Below, one piece after another: positions 38,190-48,000 of a stretch of DNA of 64,000 nucleotides. This DNA is from JAMXLO01 sp037201625 (GTDB taxonomy: Bacteria > Pseudomonadota > Alphaproteobacteria > Acetobacterales > Acetobacteraceae), in the NCBI GenBank assembly GCA_037201625.1, contig JBBCGR010000003.1, positions 2,232,001-2,296,000 of the forward strand. The letters are read 5' to 3'. The notes beneath the pieces were generated by a model. It was not told the DNA's origin, ran no database searches, and saw only the letters and a program-made list of their open reading frames with translations. The position numbers and the translations under genes are program-made. The first letter of the stretch is position 1. Each line of letters opens with the position of its first letter.

Positions 38190-38732
38190 TCAGGTCAACG
38201 GCCGGCGCGAGGATGCGGGCGCACCGGCCGCAGGCAGCACGGACTGGACGAACCCCGCCTTGGCGTCGGTATAGGCGTCGCGCTCGGACCGGTAACGTTC
38301 GGCCAGCTCTTCCTTCAGCGCCGCATAGGCGCGCCGAAGCGCCGGATCGTTACGCAGCGCATCGCGGAACAGCAGCAGTTTGTGCAGCTCCGGATGGTCG
38401 TGCTGCATGACCTGCAGGTGGTGCGTGCGCGCGGCGGGCGAGGGACGCAGGAACCAAAGGCGATAGGATCGGTTGGGATCCTCGGGCCAGAACAGCCAGC
38501 CATCGCGTTCCAGCACCGGCACCGCCTGCCAGGCCTCCGCGAAGAATCGCACCGGCGCGACGATGTCGACGATCGGCTTGGCGCGGAGACCGGGCACCGC
38601 CGTAGAGCCGACATGTTCGGGTGCGGCGGCGAGCCATGGCTGCAGCAGGCGGAGAAGCACATCGCGTTGGGTAACGAACTGGTCGCGCCAGGAGGGATCG
38701 TGATCGACGAGGACGATCGGTTGGTCGGCCAT
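38190..38732 (-). CDS. GrpB/UPF0157 family protein
   Basis: 180-residue protein of the GrpB (nucleotidyltransferase-fold) family: IVLVDHDPSWRDQFVTQRDV, EHVGSTAVPGLRAKPIVDI, RTHHLQVMQHDHPELHKLLL and DALRNDPALRRAYAALKEEL. The GST and D-x-V motifs recall the nucleotidyltransferase active site. Function not established. Open in one frame; it converges on the deacetylase gene with 4 bases between them. Confidence 0.9.
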   Translation of the reverse strand: MADQPIVLVDHDPSWRDQFVTQRDVLLRLLQPWLAAAPEHVGSTAVPGLRAKPIVDIVAPVRFFAEAWQAVPVLERDGWLFWPEDPNRSYRLWFLRPSPAARTHHLQVMQHDHPELHKLLLFRDALRNDPALRRAYAALKEELAERYRSERDAYTDAKAGFVQSVLPAAGAPASSRRPLT

Positions 38733-38745
38733 GGCGCGCAGGCTA

Positions 38746-39493
38746 TCACGCCTCGCCGGAGATGCGTCTCATGATCTCGGGAGCCAGTCCCTTGGCCGGC
38801 TTGCGTGCCGGACGGGCGAAACTGCCGCGCGATGCGGGGCGCGGCCGCAGGCCCACCAACGCCTCGGCCATGCGCACCGCACAGCTTACGCCGTCCAATG
38901 TCGGCACCGGGATGGTGTCGCGCAGTTCGCGTGCCAGCCCCGCGATCGGTCCCCCGCCGAAGATGATGACCTCGGCGTCATCCTGCTCGATCGCGCGCAT
39001 GCAGTGTTCCAGCAACAGGTCGCGGAACTGCTCCTTGGCGCGCGTGATATCGGCGATCGGCGCGTCGAGCGCGCGCACGCTGGCCAGCCGTCCCGCCAAG
39101 CCGTGCTCCTGCGCGCACTCGATGTACCAGGTGCGCAGCCGGGGGGTGAGGCAGATGATCGAGTAGCGGCGGCCGAGCATCCAGGCTGTGAGGATGGCGG
39201 ATTCCTCGATGCCGACCACCGGGATGTCGGCGAACTCGCGTGCCGCCGCGAGGCCCGGATCACCAAACGCGCAGACGATCGCCGCATCGCAGCCGGTTTC
39301 GTGTTTCGCCAGCGCATCGAGCACAGCGTGCGATGCGATCGCCGCCTCGGCACGGTTCTCCACATACTGTGTGCCGAATGCCGCGGTGACGGCCGTGACC
39401 TCGGTGGCCCGGCGAGGCGAAGCGACGGGCTTCCTCCGCCATCGCGTCGGTCATCGCCCCGGTGATGTTGGGGTTGATGAGAAGGAGTTTCAC
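38746..39493 (-). CDS. Asp/Glu/hydantoin racemase family protein (one frameshift)
   Basis: About 248 residues. MKLLLINPNITGAMTDAMAE at the start, AIVCAFGDPGLAAAREFADI around the first Cys position, and AEVIIFGGGPIAGLARELRD near the second. The family uses two Cys as acid/base; the first is replaced by or shifted to Ala-Phe-Gly, since VCAFGD keeps a Cys two residues earlier, while the second site shows Gly-Gly-Gly instead of the usual GC. Racemase activity is therefore doubtful. One extra G in a GGG run near 39415 breaks the frame. Its GTG start overlaps the upstream stop by 4 bases (GTGA). Confidence 0.82.
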
Positions 39494-40903
39494 CGGCCGG
39501 TCAGGATGCGCTCGACCAGTTGCTTCACTGTGGGAATGAACCCGTTCGAGTAGTAAGGGTCCTTGGCGAAGCGGTAGGCATTGTGTCCGCTGAACATCAG
39601 GTTCTGCTCCAGCGCGGCCACCTCGTCACCCTGGTGCGCAATGTCCTGCAGCGTCTTCTGGATGCAGAAGCTGCGCGGATCGGGGCGCTTGTCGGTGCTG
39701 AAATCCGGCGCCTGCTGCTCCCAGTTGGAGAAACGGCACTGGCTGAGGCAGCCCATGCAGGCCACCTGATCGGCGAGGATCTCGCGCGCCTCTCGGGCGT
39801 CACGAAGATGAGCGTGGCGTCCGGCGTGCGCAGCGCCTCGGTGAAGCCCTGCGCCTCCCACGTCCGCGCGCGCTCCAGGTCGGCCGGCGTGAGGTACACG
39901 GTCCGCTTGCGAGGCCCCACGCCGTATTCGGCGACATGCTCGCCGATCACCTCGGATGTGTAGGCCGCCTGGCGCTCGTTGCGCTCGCGCAATTCCTGGA
40001 TGAAGCCGTTGTTGACGGCACTGGAATAGAAGCCGGTGGGGCTGAACCGGTTCAGGAAGACGTCGCCCTCCTTCAGCGTGAGCAACCGCTCCTTCCAGGC
40101 GTCACCGATCGGGCTTTCCTTGGTCAGCAGCGGGCGGGTTCCGAACTGGAAGGCGATCGGCCCGAGTTCCGGGTTGTCGATCCAGTCCTGCCATTCCTCC
40201 AGCCACCACACGCCACCCGCCATGATGATCGGTGTGTCGTGCAGGCCGAACTCGCGCATCAGCTTGCGCAGTGCGAGCACGCGGGGATACGGGTCCTCGG
40301 GCCTGGCCGGGTCCTCGCTGTTGGACAGGCCGTTATGCCCGCCGGCGAGCCAGGGGTCTTCGTAGACCACGCCGCCCAGCAGCGACGCCGCCTTGCAGTA
40401 GGCGCGCTTCCACAGCGCGTTGAAGGCGCGGGCGGAGGAGACGATCGGGTAATAGTAGACGTTGAACCGGGCGGCGATGTCGGACAGGCGGTACGGCATG
40501 CCGGCGCCGCAGGTGATGCCGTTGATGATGCCTTTCGCCTGCTCCAGCACCTCGGTGATGATGCGTTCGGCGGCGCCCATCTCCCACAGGATGTTGGCGT
40601 GGATGCGGCCCTTGCCGCAGGCCAGGTCGTAGGCGCGGCGTGCCTGGGTCAGCGCGCCCTGGATGGCGTACGCCACCAGTTCCTCATGCCGGTCCCGGCG
40701 GGTGCGGCCGTGGTATACCTGGGGGATACGGCGGCCCTGCGCATCGAAGCTGTCGGCGTTGACGGCGCTGAACGTGCCGACGCCGCCGGCAAACGCCCCA
40801 GCTACCGGACGAGATGCCGTTCGAAATCGAGACGCCCTTGCCGCCCCTCGACGAGCGGCAGCACCTCGGTGCCTCCCATGCGGATCGCGTTGATCGCTCT
40901 CAT
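39490..40903 (-). CDS. Nitronate monooxygenase family flavoprotein (frameshifts)
   Basis: FMN-dependent TIM-barrel enzyme of about 470 residues. MRAINAIRMGGTEVLPLVEG at the start, VGTFSAVNADSFDAQGRRIP, EQAKGIINGITCGAGMPYRL, PIIMAGGVWWLEEWQDW and FQFGTRPLLTKESPIGDAW follow the longer nitronate monooxygenase/2-nitropropane dioxygenase type. Near the end VACMGCLSQCRFSNWEQ carries three Cys that may bind metal. Breaks near 40845, 40800 and 39795. ATG 40903 comes 5 bases after the stop of the preceding small gene. The stop overlaps the racemase start, so the genes are cotranscribed. Confidence 0.88.
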
Positions 40904-40908
40904 GACAA

Positions 40909-41355
40909 TCAGATCGGCTTGGCGAAATCGCCGATACGCACTGCATCGAAAGGCGCTTCGGTTTCCGGGGGCAATTCCTCTTCGACAATCGTGCCGCCGC
41001 GGGGGCCAAATCCTCGCGTTATGATACCGCCAATGGCGCTCCCCGTACTCTCCCGGATGGTGCGCTTCGTGGGGGCGCACCTGCCGTCGCTCCGTCGTAC
41101 GGATCGTGGCTAGATTTTCCTGCACATGCACCACCTCGCCGCGGCCGCGAACGATCTCCAGGCTACCCCAAATTCTCACCGGTGTCAGGGTCGGCGATAC
41201 TGGGTCCCTCGGCAAACACCAGGAACCGGTCGCCAGGCTTAACTCCCTGACGTGCTCCGCGGTTGATGACGACCCTCGACCGGAGCGTGCGTGTAATCCG
41301 GGTCGACGACATGCACGACCTTTGCCAACCGGGTCATCGTGGTCACGTCACTCAT
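40909..41355 (-). CDS. Uncharacterised protein, FlgT C-terminal-like pattern (frameshifts)
   Basis: Reconstructed over about three breaks to near 147 residues: MSDVTTMTRLAKVVHVVDPD, then RVVINRGARQGVKPGDRFLV, IADPDTGENLGSLEIVRGRG, EVVHVQENLATIRTTERRQV, and in the last frame IGGIITRGFGPRGGTIVEEE ending RIGDFAKPI. The pattern V-x-I-N-x-G-x3-G-V-x2-G-D-R-F and DPDTGE-x-LG resembles the C-terminal domain of FlgT-like proteins, but no flagellar gene is nearby. It overlaps the previous gene by 8 bases and precedes nitronate monooxygenase. Codons are visibly less GC-rich than in the neighbours. Function unknown. Confidence 0.55.
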
Positions 41356-41932
41356 TGAACCGAACCCTGATTCCTGCCTCACCAGGGGAAATCGACGGCT
41401 TCACCACGAGCTGTGAAAGTACCGTCGCCTCCCTGTTGCGAACACGTTGCCACACCCCGGCGTGCGCCGGTATCTCCTCAAGCACTGTCACCTGGACCAG
41501 CCCATTCTGTTGAACGTTGGTGACGAGGCCGATGCCGATCTGCCGCTCGAACATGTCGTCGCGCCCTGGTCCGAGATGCTCTACATAGTAGATTGTGACC
41601 AGTATGTTAACGCCGAAGAGATCGGATCGACCGAGAACGAGCGTCGTGACTGCCTCAGCCTGCCCCTCATGTAGCGCTGTCACAAACACCTGCAGCACCC
41701 GGGACAGGCGGCCACGGACCAGACTACGGGCCACAATTACCATATTTCACCGCGGTGAGCAGAATGGTCAGCAGCGTCAACGCCAGCACTGCCACCCAGA
41801 TCATGCCGATCTGGAGTGGCGCCGCCGGCGCGTAGACCGGTCCAGCAAGGCCAGGACGAAGGCGGCCCCGGCCAGGATGGGACCAAAGACCGCTTTGAAT
41901 GACTTCCAGCTATCGCGCCAGAAGCTGTCCAC
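41348..41932 (-). CDS. Uncharacterised membrane-anchored protein (frameshifts)
   Basis: About 190 residues if joined. From GTG 41932 it reads VDSFWRDSWKSFKAVFGPIL with a first membrane segment, then after a break near 41835 QIGMIWVAVLALTLLTILLT as a second. After another break near 41745 comes a soluble domain: VLQVFVTALHEGQAEAVTTL, NILVTIYYVEHLGPGRDDMF, QVTVLEEIPAHAGVWQRVRN and VKPSISPGEAGIRVRFNE. The second part is open alone from ATG 41743 (131 residues). The stop overlaps the next gene's start. Codon choice (ATA, AAT, TAT, GTA) is more AT-rich than in flanking genes, which suggests transfer. No family recognised. Confidence 0.5.
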
Positions 41933-41944
41933 TGCCTCGGGCGG

Positions 41945-44194
41945 TTACTCTCCCACCACAGGCTGCTCCGCGCCCTCGGGCGGCACATCGGCGTCGCGGC
42001 GCTCACGCCGCTCGCCGCGATCCCCCCGGGTCGCGATCGCCGCGCTCCCACGGTCGCGATCGCTGCGGCCCGGCCTGGCGCCGACCTGCTCGGTGATGTC
42101 GGCCCCGGAGGCCTGGTCCACCACGCGCATCGACAGCTTCACCTTGCCGCGCTCGTCGAAGCCGACGACCTTCACCTTCACCGGGTCGCCGACATTCACC
42201 ACATCGGTGGTCTTGCCGACGCGGCCCTGCTGCAGCTCGCTGATGTGCACCAGCCCGTCGCGCGAGCCCAGGAAGTTCACGAACGCGCCGAACTCGGCCG
42301 TCTTCACGACCTTGCCGTTGTAGATCACGCCGATCTCCGGCTCCGCCACGATGCCGCGGATCCAGTCGATCGCCCGCTGCGCCTGCGACGCATCGGTCGC
42401 CGCGATCTTGATCGTGCCATCGTCCTCGATGTCGACCTTGCAGCCGGTCTGCTCGACGATCTCGCGGATCACCTTGCCGCCGGTGCCGATCACCTCGCGG
42501 ATCTTCTCCTTGGGCACGCTCATGATGGTGATGCGCGGCGCGGTCGCCGCCCACGTCGCCGCGCGCACCGGTCAGCGCCTTGCTCATCTCGCCCAGGATG
42601 TGCAGCCGCCCGTCGCGCGCCTGCGCCAGCGCAATCTGCATGATGTCGGGCGTGATGGACGTGATCTTGATGTCCATCTGCAGCGAGGTGATGCCGACCT
42701 CGGTGCCCGCCACCTTGAAGTCCATGTCGCCGAGATGGTCCTCGTCGCCCAGAATGTCGGACAGCACGGCGAAGCCGCGGTCCTCCTTGATCAGCCCCAT
42801 GGCGATGCCTGCCACCGGCCGCTTCAGCGGCACGCCGGCGTCCATCAGCGCGAGCGAACTGCCGCACACCGTCGCCATCGAGGACGATCCGTTGCTCTCG
42901 GTGATCTCGGAGACCACCCGCATCGTGTAGGGGAACCGGTCCTTCTCGGGCAGCAGCGGGTGGATCGCACGCCAGGCCAGCTTGCCGTGGCCGATCTCGC
43001 GGCGGCCCGGCGAGCCCATGCGGCCGGCCTCGCCCACCGAATAGGGCGGGAAATTGTAGTGCAGCATGAAGTGCTCGCGGTACTCGCCCTCGAGCGCGTC
43101 GATCACCTGCTCGTCCTGGCCGGTGCCCAGCGTGGCGACGCAGAAAGCCTGCGTCTCGCCGCGCGTGAACAGCGCGGAGCCATGGGCGCGCGGCAGGATG
43201 CCCACCTCGGCGACGATCGGCCGCACCGTCCTGGTGTCGCGCCCGTCGATCCGCAGCCCGGTGTCGAGGATGGCGCTGCGCACCACGTCCGCCTCCAGGT
43301 CGTGGAACAGCGACTTGCCCTTCTCGGTGTCCAGCCCGTCGATCGCCAGCGCCTCGACCATCTTGCTGCGCACCGCGTCGACCTTGCCGTGCCGCAGGCC
43401 CTTGTCCGGCTCGCGATACGCCTCGATCAGGCCGTTGCGCGCGATATCGGCCACGCGGGTCTTCAGGCTCTGCTCCTCGGGCGAGGGCTCGCTGAGCGTC
43501 CACGGCTCCTTCGCCGCGTGCTCGGCCAGCTCGATGATCGCCTGGATCACCGGCTGGAAGCTCTGGTGGCCGAAGGTCACGGCGCCCAGCATGACGTCCT
43601 CGGTCAGCTCGCGCGCCCTCGGATTCCACCATCAGCACGCCGTCCGACGTGCCGGCGACCACCAGTTCGAGCTGGCTGCGCTTCGCCTGCTCGGTGGTCG
43701 GGTTGAGCACGTACTTGCCCGTCCTCATAGCCCACGCGCGCGGCGGCGACCGGGCCGAAGAACGGGATGCCCGACAGCGTGAGTGCCGCCGAGCAGCCGA
43801 TCAGCGCGACGATGTCGGGGTCGTTCTCCAGGTCGTGGCTCAGCACGGTGGCGACGATCTGCACCTCGTTGCGGAAGCCCTCGGGGAACAGCGGCCGGAT
43901 CGGCCGGTCGATCAGGCGGGACTTCAGGACCTCGGCCTCCGACGGCCGGCCCTCACGCTTGAAGAAGCCGCCCGGGATCTTGCCCGCGGCGAAGGCCTTC
44001 TCCTGGTAGTTCACCGTCAGCGGGAAGAAATCCTGGCCCGGACGGGCGCTCTTCACGCCGACGACGGTGCACAGCACGATCGTGTCGCCGTAGCTGGCGA
44101 GCACCGCGCCATCGGCCTGGCGGGCGATCTTGCCGGTCTCCAGGACCAGCTTGCGGCCGCCCCAGTCGAGTTCCTTGCGAAAATAATTGAACAT
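41945..44194 (-). CDS. pnp: Polyribonucleotide nucleotidyltransferase (three frameshifts)
   Basis: PNPase, phosphorolytic 3'-5' exoribonuclease of the degradosome, near 745 residues. Starts MFNYFRKELDWGGRKLVLE (ATG 44194). First RNase PH domain: GDTIVLCTVVGVKSARPGQD, SEAEVLKSRLIDRPIRPLFP. Second: HGSALFTRGETQAFCVATLG, SVGEAGRMGSPGRREIGHGK, DFKVAGTEVGITSLQMDIKI. KH domain VPKEKIREVIGTGGKVIREI and S1 domain FGAFVNFLGSRDGLVHISEL finish it, with an Arg/Asp-rich tail. Breaks near 43730, 43615 and 42545. It lies behind truB-rpsO in the conserved order. Confidence 0.95.
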
Positions 44195-44484
44195 CCATGC
44201 GTCCTTATAGATGCGCGGCATCGGCGGACGGAGAGCCCGACGCGCCAGTGGCCCAACTGGGCGGGAGGCGGCGTCTCGGGTCGCATGGAAGGCGCGGGCT
44301 GCGTTTGCGATGATGCGCGGGCGCAGCCGCGGGCCATGTGGCCGGAAACGCCGTCGCGATACCCGCACCTCGGGTCGCCGGAACGGCGGTCTATCGGTCC
44401 GCCGCGTGTCGCGGCGTTGGGAGCAGTCGCCGGCTCCCTTCGGCGTTTCCCCGTTCCACCATGGACCGGGGGTAGGCATCGGAA

Positions 44485-44510
44485 TGCCCCACATGATGGG
44501 GCATATTATA
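44485..44510 (-). promoter_or_regulatory. TATAAT box and palindrome in the rpsO-pnp gap
   Basis: On the minus strand TATAAT (44510-44505) is followed at once by TGCCCCATCATGTGGGGCA (44503-44485), a 7-bp perfect inverted repeat around a 5-base centre. A -35-like TTGCGG lies about 13-15 bases before, a short spacing. The palindrome would cover the expected transcription start, so a repressor site fits as well as an RNA hairpin. The rest of the gap (44195-44600, 406 bases) would be a pnp leader of about 300 bases and contains no gene that I can support. Confidence 0.45.
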
Positions 44511-44600
44511 TCTGGCGGTGCAACCGCAAGGTGCTGGCCTGAGGTGTCGCTCCGATGGACACGGCAACCCGAACGCTGCCGCCTGCGACGCCCCCCTCGG

Positions 44601-44870
44601 TCAGCGCCGCAGATTCAGCCGGCCGATCAGCGCCTCATAGCGTGAGCTGTCCTTCGCCTTCAGATAGTCGAGCAGCCGGCGGCGACGTCCCACCAGCATC
44701 AGCAGGCCACGGCGGGAGTGGAAATCCTTGGCGTGGATCTTCAGGTGCTCGGTCAGGTTGCCGATGCGTTCCGAAAGCAGGGCCACCTGAACCTCGGGGC
44801 TGCCGGTATCGCCCGGCACGTTGGCGTACTCGCCGATGAGCGTCGTACGACGCTCCGCAGTAATCGACAT
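44601..44870 (-). CDS. rpsO: 30S ribosomal protein S15
   Basis: 89 residues, exact family length. MSITAERRTTLIGEYANVPG, DTGSPEVQVALLSERIGNLT, HLKIHAKDFHSRRGLLMLVG and RRRRLLDYLKAKDSSRYEAL are canonical S15; the protein binds 16S rRNA at the central three-way junction. Intact frame, 24 bases after truB. Confidence 0.98.
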   Translation of the reverse strand: MSITAERRTTLIGEYANVPGDTGSPEVQVALLSERIGNLTEHLKIHAKDFHSRRGLLMLVGRRRRLLDYLKAKDSSRYEALIGRLNLRR

Positions 44871-44894
44871 CCGGATGATCTCCGTGAGTAAGGG

Positions 44895-45821
44895 TTAAAG
44901 CATGCGCTCGGGCTTCATCCAGCCGTCTTCCAGCCGGGCGAGTCCGATCACGCGCTGCCCCGCCATGGCACGGACCAGACCCCCAGCGGGATCGGCCGAA
45001 CCGGGAATGCGGCCCATCAGCGTGACCAGGTTGATTGCCTGGCCCTGCCTCAGGCCGCCGGCCTCCGCATCGGTCAAGGCCAGCGCCGGGATGTCGGCCA
45101 GCGCGGTCGCGACCGGAAGCAGGAGGTCCGGGGAAGCGGGCGGGGTATCGTCTGTTGCGGTGAGTTTGTCCAGAGGTATCGCCTGGGCGGCCGCGAAAGG
45201 ACCAACGCGCAGGCGCCGCAGTTCGGCGATGTGGCCCAGCGTGCCGCAGGCCTGGGCCAGGTCGCGCGCCAGGCTGCGCATGTAGACCCCCTTGCCAGAC
45301 GCCACCTCGAACACCGCCGAGTCCGGCTCCGGCCGCTCGATCAACTCGAAGCTGTCGACCCGGGCGGGCCGCGGCTCCAGCGCCGGCGGCCGTCCCTCGC
45401 GCGCCATGTCGTACGCCCGCTCGCCGGCGATCTTCACCGCCGAATAGATCGGCGGCACCTGCATGATATCGCCGATGAAGGCCGGCAGCGCGGTGCGGAT
45501 CTGCTCGTCCGTCGGACGGAAGGCCGATGTCGCCGTCACCTTGCCATCGGCATCGTCGGTGTCGCGCGCCTCGCCGAAGCGCAGCGTGAAGCGGTACAGC
45601 TTGGTGCCGTCCATGACATACGGCACGGTCTTGGTCGCCGCCCCGAACGCGATCGGCAGGACGCCGGTGGCGAGCGGGTCGAGCGTCCCGCCATGCCCCG
45701 CCTTCTGCGCGTTGAAGGCGCGGCGGACGCGGTTGACCACGTCGGTGCTGGTGAGGCCCGGCGGCTTGTCGATGATCAACCAGCCGTCGAGCGGACGGCC
45801 GCGGGGCTTGCGGCGGGACAT
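44895..45821 (-). CDS. truB: tRNA pseudouridine-55 synthase
   Basis: Makes pseudouridine 55 in tRNA; 308 residues. LDGWLIIDKPPGLTSTDVVN, then AGHGGTLDPLATGVLPIAFG with the catalytic Asp, YRFTLRFGEARDTDDADG, MQVPPIYSAVKIAGERAYD and VYMRSLARDLAQACGTLGH. ATG 45821 (MSRRKPRGRPLDG) chosen; the open frame upstream has no similarity. rbfA and infB, the usual upstream partners, are absent; the neighbour is a divergent oxidoreductase. Confidence 0.97.
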   Translation of the reverse strand: MSRRKPRGRPLDGWLIIDKPPGLTSTDVVNRVRRAFNAQKAGHGGTLDPLATGVLPIAFGAATKTVPYVMDGTKLYRFTLRFGEARDTDDADGKVTATSAFRPTDEQIRTALPAFIGDIMQVPPIYSAVKIAGERAYDMAREGRPPALEPRPARVDSFELIERPEPDSAVFEVASGKGVYMRSLARDLAQACGTLGHIAELRRLRVGPFAAAQAIPLDKLTATDDTPPASPDLLLPVATALADIPALALTDAEAGGLRQGQAINLVTLMGRIPGSADPAGGLVRAMAGQRVIGLARLEDGWMKPERML

Positions 45822-46041
45822 AAGCGGTCTTTCGGTGGGATGGCGGGAGGCGCCGTATGCTGCCCGGCGGTTCGCCACGTCAACGCCGGTCACGCCAAAA
45901 TCAGCGATCCTGCGTGCAATCATGCCGGCGCGTGGCCGCCACCAAGGACGCCCGCAGGCCGCAAGTGGGCGCGACGCCCGCGCGCCCAGGGTGCGAAGCC
46001 GAGGCGCGCGGGCTACACTGCCGCCAAACGCGGGGGTCCCC

Positions 46042-47016
46042 ATGAAAGTCGGCATGTTCATCAACACCCAGTTCCCCGAGGGCGACAACGTCGCCGCCCG
46101 CGTTCCCGAACTGGTCGAGCAGGTGCGCCTGGCGCGCGACAGCGGCTTCTCCTCGCTGCTGTTCCCCCACCACTACCTGACCGCGCCGCTGCAGATGCTG
46201 CAGATCACGCCTCTGATGGGCTACCTGCTGCGCGAGGCGCAGGGCATGACCATCGGCGGCAACATCCTGCTGCTGCCGCTGCTCAACCCGGTGCATGTCG
46301 CCGAAGAGGCCGCCACGCTCGACGTGCTGAGCGGCGGCAAATTCATCCTGGGCGTCGGGCTGGGCTACCGGCAGGGCGAGTTCGATGCGTTCGGCATCTC
46401 GCTCCGCCACCGCGCGCCGCGCTTCGCCGAGAGCATCGCGCTGATGCGCCGCCTGTGGACCGACGATCGCGTCACCTTCGAGGGCCGCTTCTACCAGGTG
46501 AAGGACCACGGCATCAGCCTGAAGCCGGTGCAGCCGGGCGGCCCGCCGGTCTGGGTCGCCGGCCTGGTGGACGCCGCAGTGCAGCGCGCCGCGCAGATCG
46601 GCGACGCCTGGCTGATCGCCAACGCCACCACCCTGGGCGCCACCGAACCGCTGATGCGGGTCTACCGCGCCGCGTTGCAGGAGGCCGGCAAGACGGTGGA
46701 GGAATTCCCCATCGCCCGCGAATGCTACGTCGGCGCCAGCCACGCCACCGCGATGGACGAATGCCGCGCGGCACTGGAATACAAGTACAACTCCTACGCC
46801 GCCTGGGGCATGGAAAGCCCCACCGCCTCGATGACCTTCGAGGAGATGGCGCGCGACCGCTTCATCATCGGCGACAAGGTGTCGGTGAAGGAGGAGATCG
46901 CCCGCTGGCAGGAGACGCTCGGCGTCAACCACTTCGTCATGCGCGTGCAGTGGCCGGGCCTGGAGCAGGAGAAGGTGCTGGCCTCGATCCGCCGCCTGGG
47001 CGAGATCTTCGCGTAG
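46042..47016 (+). CDS. LLM-class flavin-dependent oxidoreductase (luciferase-like)
   Basis: FMN- or F420-linked monooxygenase-type TIM barrel, 324 residues. MKVGMFINTQFPEGDNVAAR, SLLFPHHYLTAPLQMLQITP, GNILLLPLLNPVHVAEEAAT, GGKFILGVGLGYRQGEFDAF and PPVWVAGLVDAAVQRAAQIG are typical. Start ATG 46042 with GGGGG upstream. Separate from truB by a 220-base divergent gap with no gene. Substrate unknown. Its order of motifs parallels the second LLM gene at 62.1 kb, but they are not close copies. Confidence 0.9.
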   Translation: MKVGMFINTQFPEGDNVAARVPELVEQVRLARDSGFSSLLFPHHYLTAPLQMLQITPLMGYLLREAQGMTIGGNILLLPLLNPVHVAEEAATLDVLSGGKFILGVGLGYRQGEFDAFGISLRHRAPRFAESIALMRRLWTDDRVTFEGRFYQVKDHGISLKPVQPGGPPVWVAGLVDAAVQRAAQIGDAWLIANATTLGATEPLMRVYRAALQEAGKTVEEFPIARECYVGASHATAMDECRAALEYKYNSYAAWGMESPTASMTFEEMARDRFIIGDKVSVKEEIARWQETLGVNHFVMRVQWPGLEQEKVLASIRRLGEIFA

Positions 47017-47061
47017 CGCGCACACTGGCCGTGCCGGGGCCGCGGCTCGCCCCGGCCCACG

Positions 47062-47442
47062 TCACCGGGGACTGCGGCCGCCCCGGCACATCGCCAGCGC
47101 CGCGGCCATGCCCGACAGATCGGCGACCAGCCAGGGCAGCGCGCCCACGGCCAGGGCCTCGGCCGCCGGTCCGTGTGCGGCCGCCAGCAGCCAGGCCCGT
47201 GACACCGCATGGTCGGCCGCCGTCCAGCCATCCGCCGACAGCAGTGCGGCGACGAGCGACAGCAGCGACGGCACGCTGTGCCACGGCAACGAGCCGCCCG
47301 CGAGGCCAGGCATCAGCGCGCCATACACCCATCCGAGCGGCGTGCTGTGCAGCAGCCGCATCGCGATCTCGCCCGGTGCCGGCAACGCGGCGGGACGGCC
47401 ACACAGCGTGCCCCCCGGCCAGCGGACGACGTGGCAGGCCAT
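47062..47442 (-). CDS. Possible small hydrophobic protein (doubtful)
   Basis: Open frame of 126 residues from ATG 47442: MACHVVRWPGGTLCGRPAAL, HSTPLGWVYGALMPGLAGGS, SVPSLLSLVAALLSADGW and ALPWLVADLSGMAAALAMC. Weakly hydrophobic stretches but no clear membrane segment pattern and no family recognised. In GC-rich DNA such frames arise by chance; if it is not real, 47017-47512 holds no gene that I can see. Confidence 0.3.
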   Translation of the reverse strand: MACHVVRWPGGTLCGRPAALPAPGEIAMRLLHSTPLGWVYGALMPGLAGGSLPWHSVPSLLSLVAALLSADGWTAADHAVSRAWLLAAAHGPAAEALAVGALPWLVADLSGMAAALAMCRGGRSPR

Positions 47443-47512
47443 CACGGCCGGCTTCCCACCGCCGGCGCCGTGGCCACACCAGCGCCGGGCCCGGGCCCGG
47501 CCGGCCCGCGCG

Positions 47513-47794
47513 TCATGGCTGCCTCCGGCGCCGGCGCGACGCTGGATCGCCGCCCCAGTCCGGCAGCGTGCCATGGTGCACCGCATAGGTGACGTGTTCC
47601 CGCGTCAGGCCGATGTCGTCGAGCAGCCGGTCATCCATCGTCCGCAGCGCGTCGAGGTCGTTGCGCCACCATCCACGTGAGCTTATCCAGGCGAAGGCGA
47701 GGCCGGCCGCCCGCATCAGGCCGTCATACGTCCAGCGCATGTCGCCGTAGCGCACGTCCCGCAGCCTCCGCGCCGCGACCAATGAACCGTTCAT
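47513..47794 (-). CDS. DUF1127 small protein
   Basis: 93 residues. The C-terminal half has NDLDALRTMDDRLLDDIGLT followed by REHVTYAVHHG, the DUF1127 (YjiS-like) pattern with a basic tail. Some alphaproteobacterial DUF1127 proteins bind RNA and affect phosphate or sRNA regulation; a role here is unknown. ATG 47794 (MNGSLVAARRLRD) chosen; a longer frame upstream is not conserved in type. Confidence 0.82.
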   Translation of the reverse strand: MNGSLVAARRLRDVRYGDMRWTYDGLMRAAGLAFAWISSRGWWRNDLDALRTMDDRLLDDIGLTREHVTYAVHHGTLPDWGGDPASRRRRRQP

Positions 47795-48000
47795 ACCGAG
47801 TTCCCTTGCTGAGCCATGCGGCACGCCGGCGGACCCGACTGTCCTGTCGATGGTCCGCTTCGTGCCGATGGCCCAAACTGCGCCAGGGCGATTTCGCAAC
47901 GATGTCAGCGGGCGGCCGACCGGGTTACCGCTGAAACCGTAACGCCGGGGGCACCAGGGGCCAGGCGCGACGCGCCAGCCCTGTCAGGGAGCGAATCCTG

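Noticed and set aside
45231..47588. 785-residue plus-strand open frame
   Set aside because: Antisense of truB and out-of-frame shadow of the LLM gene.
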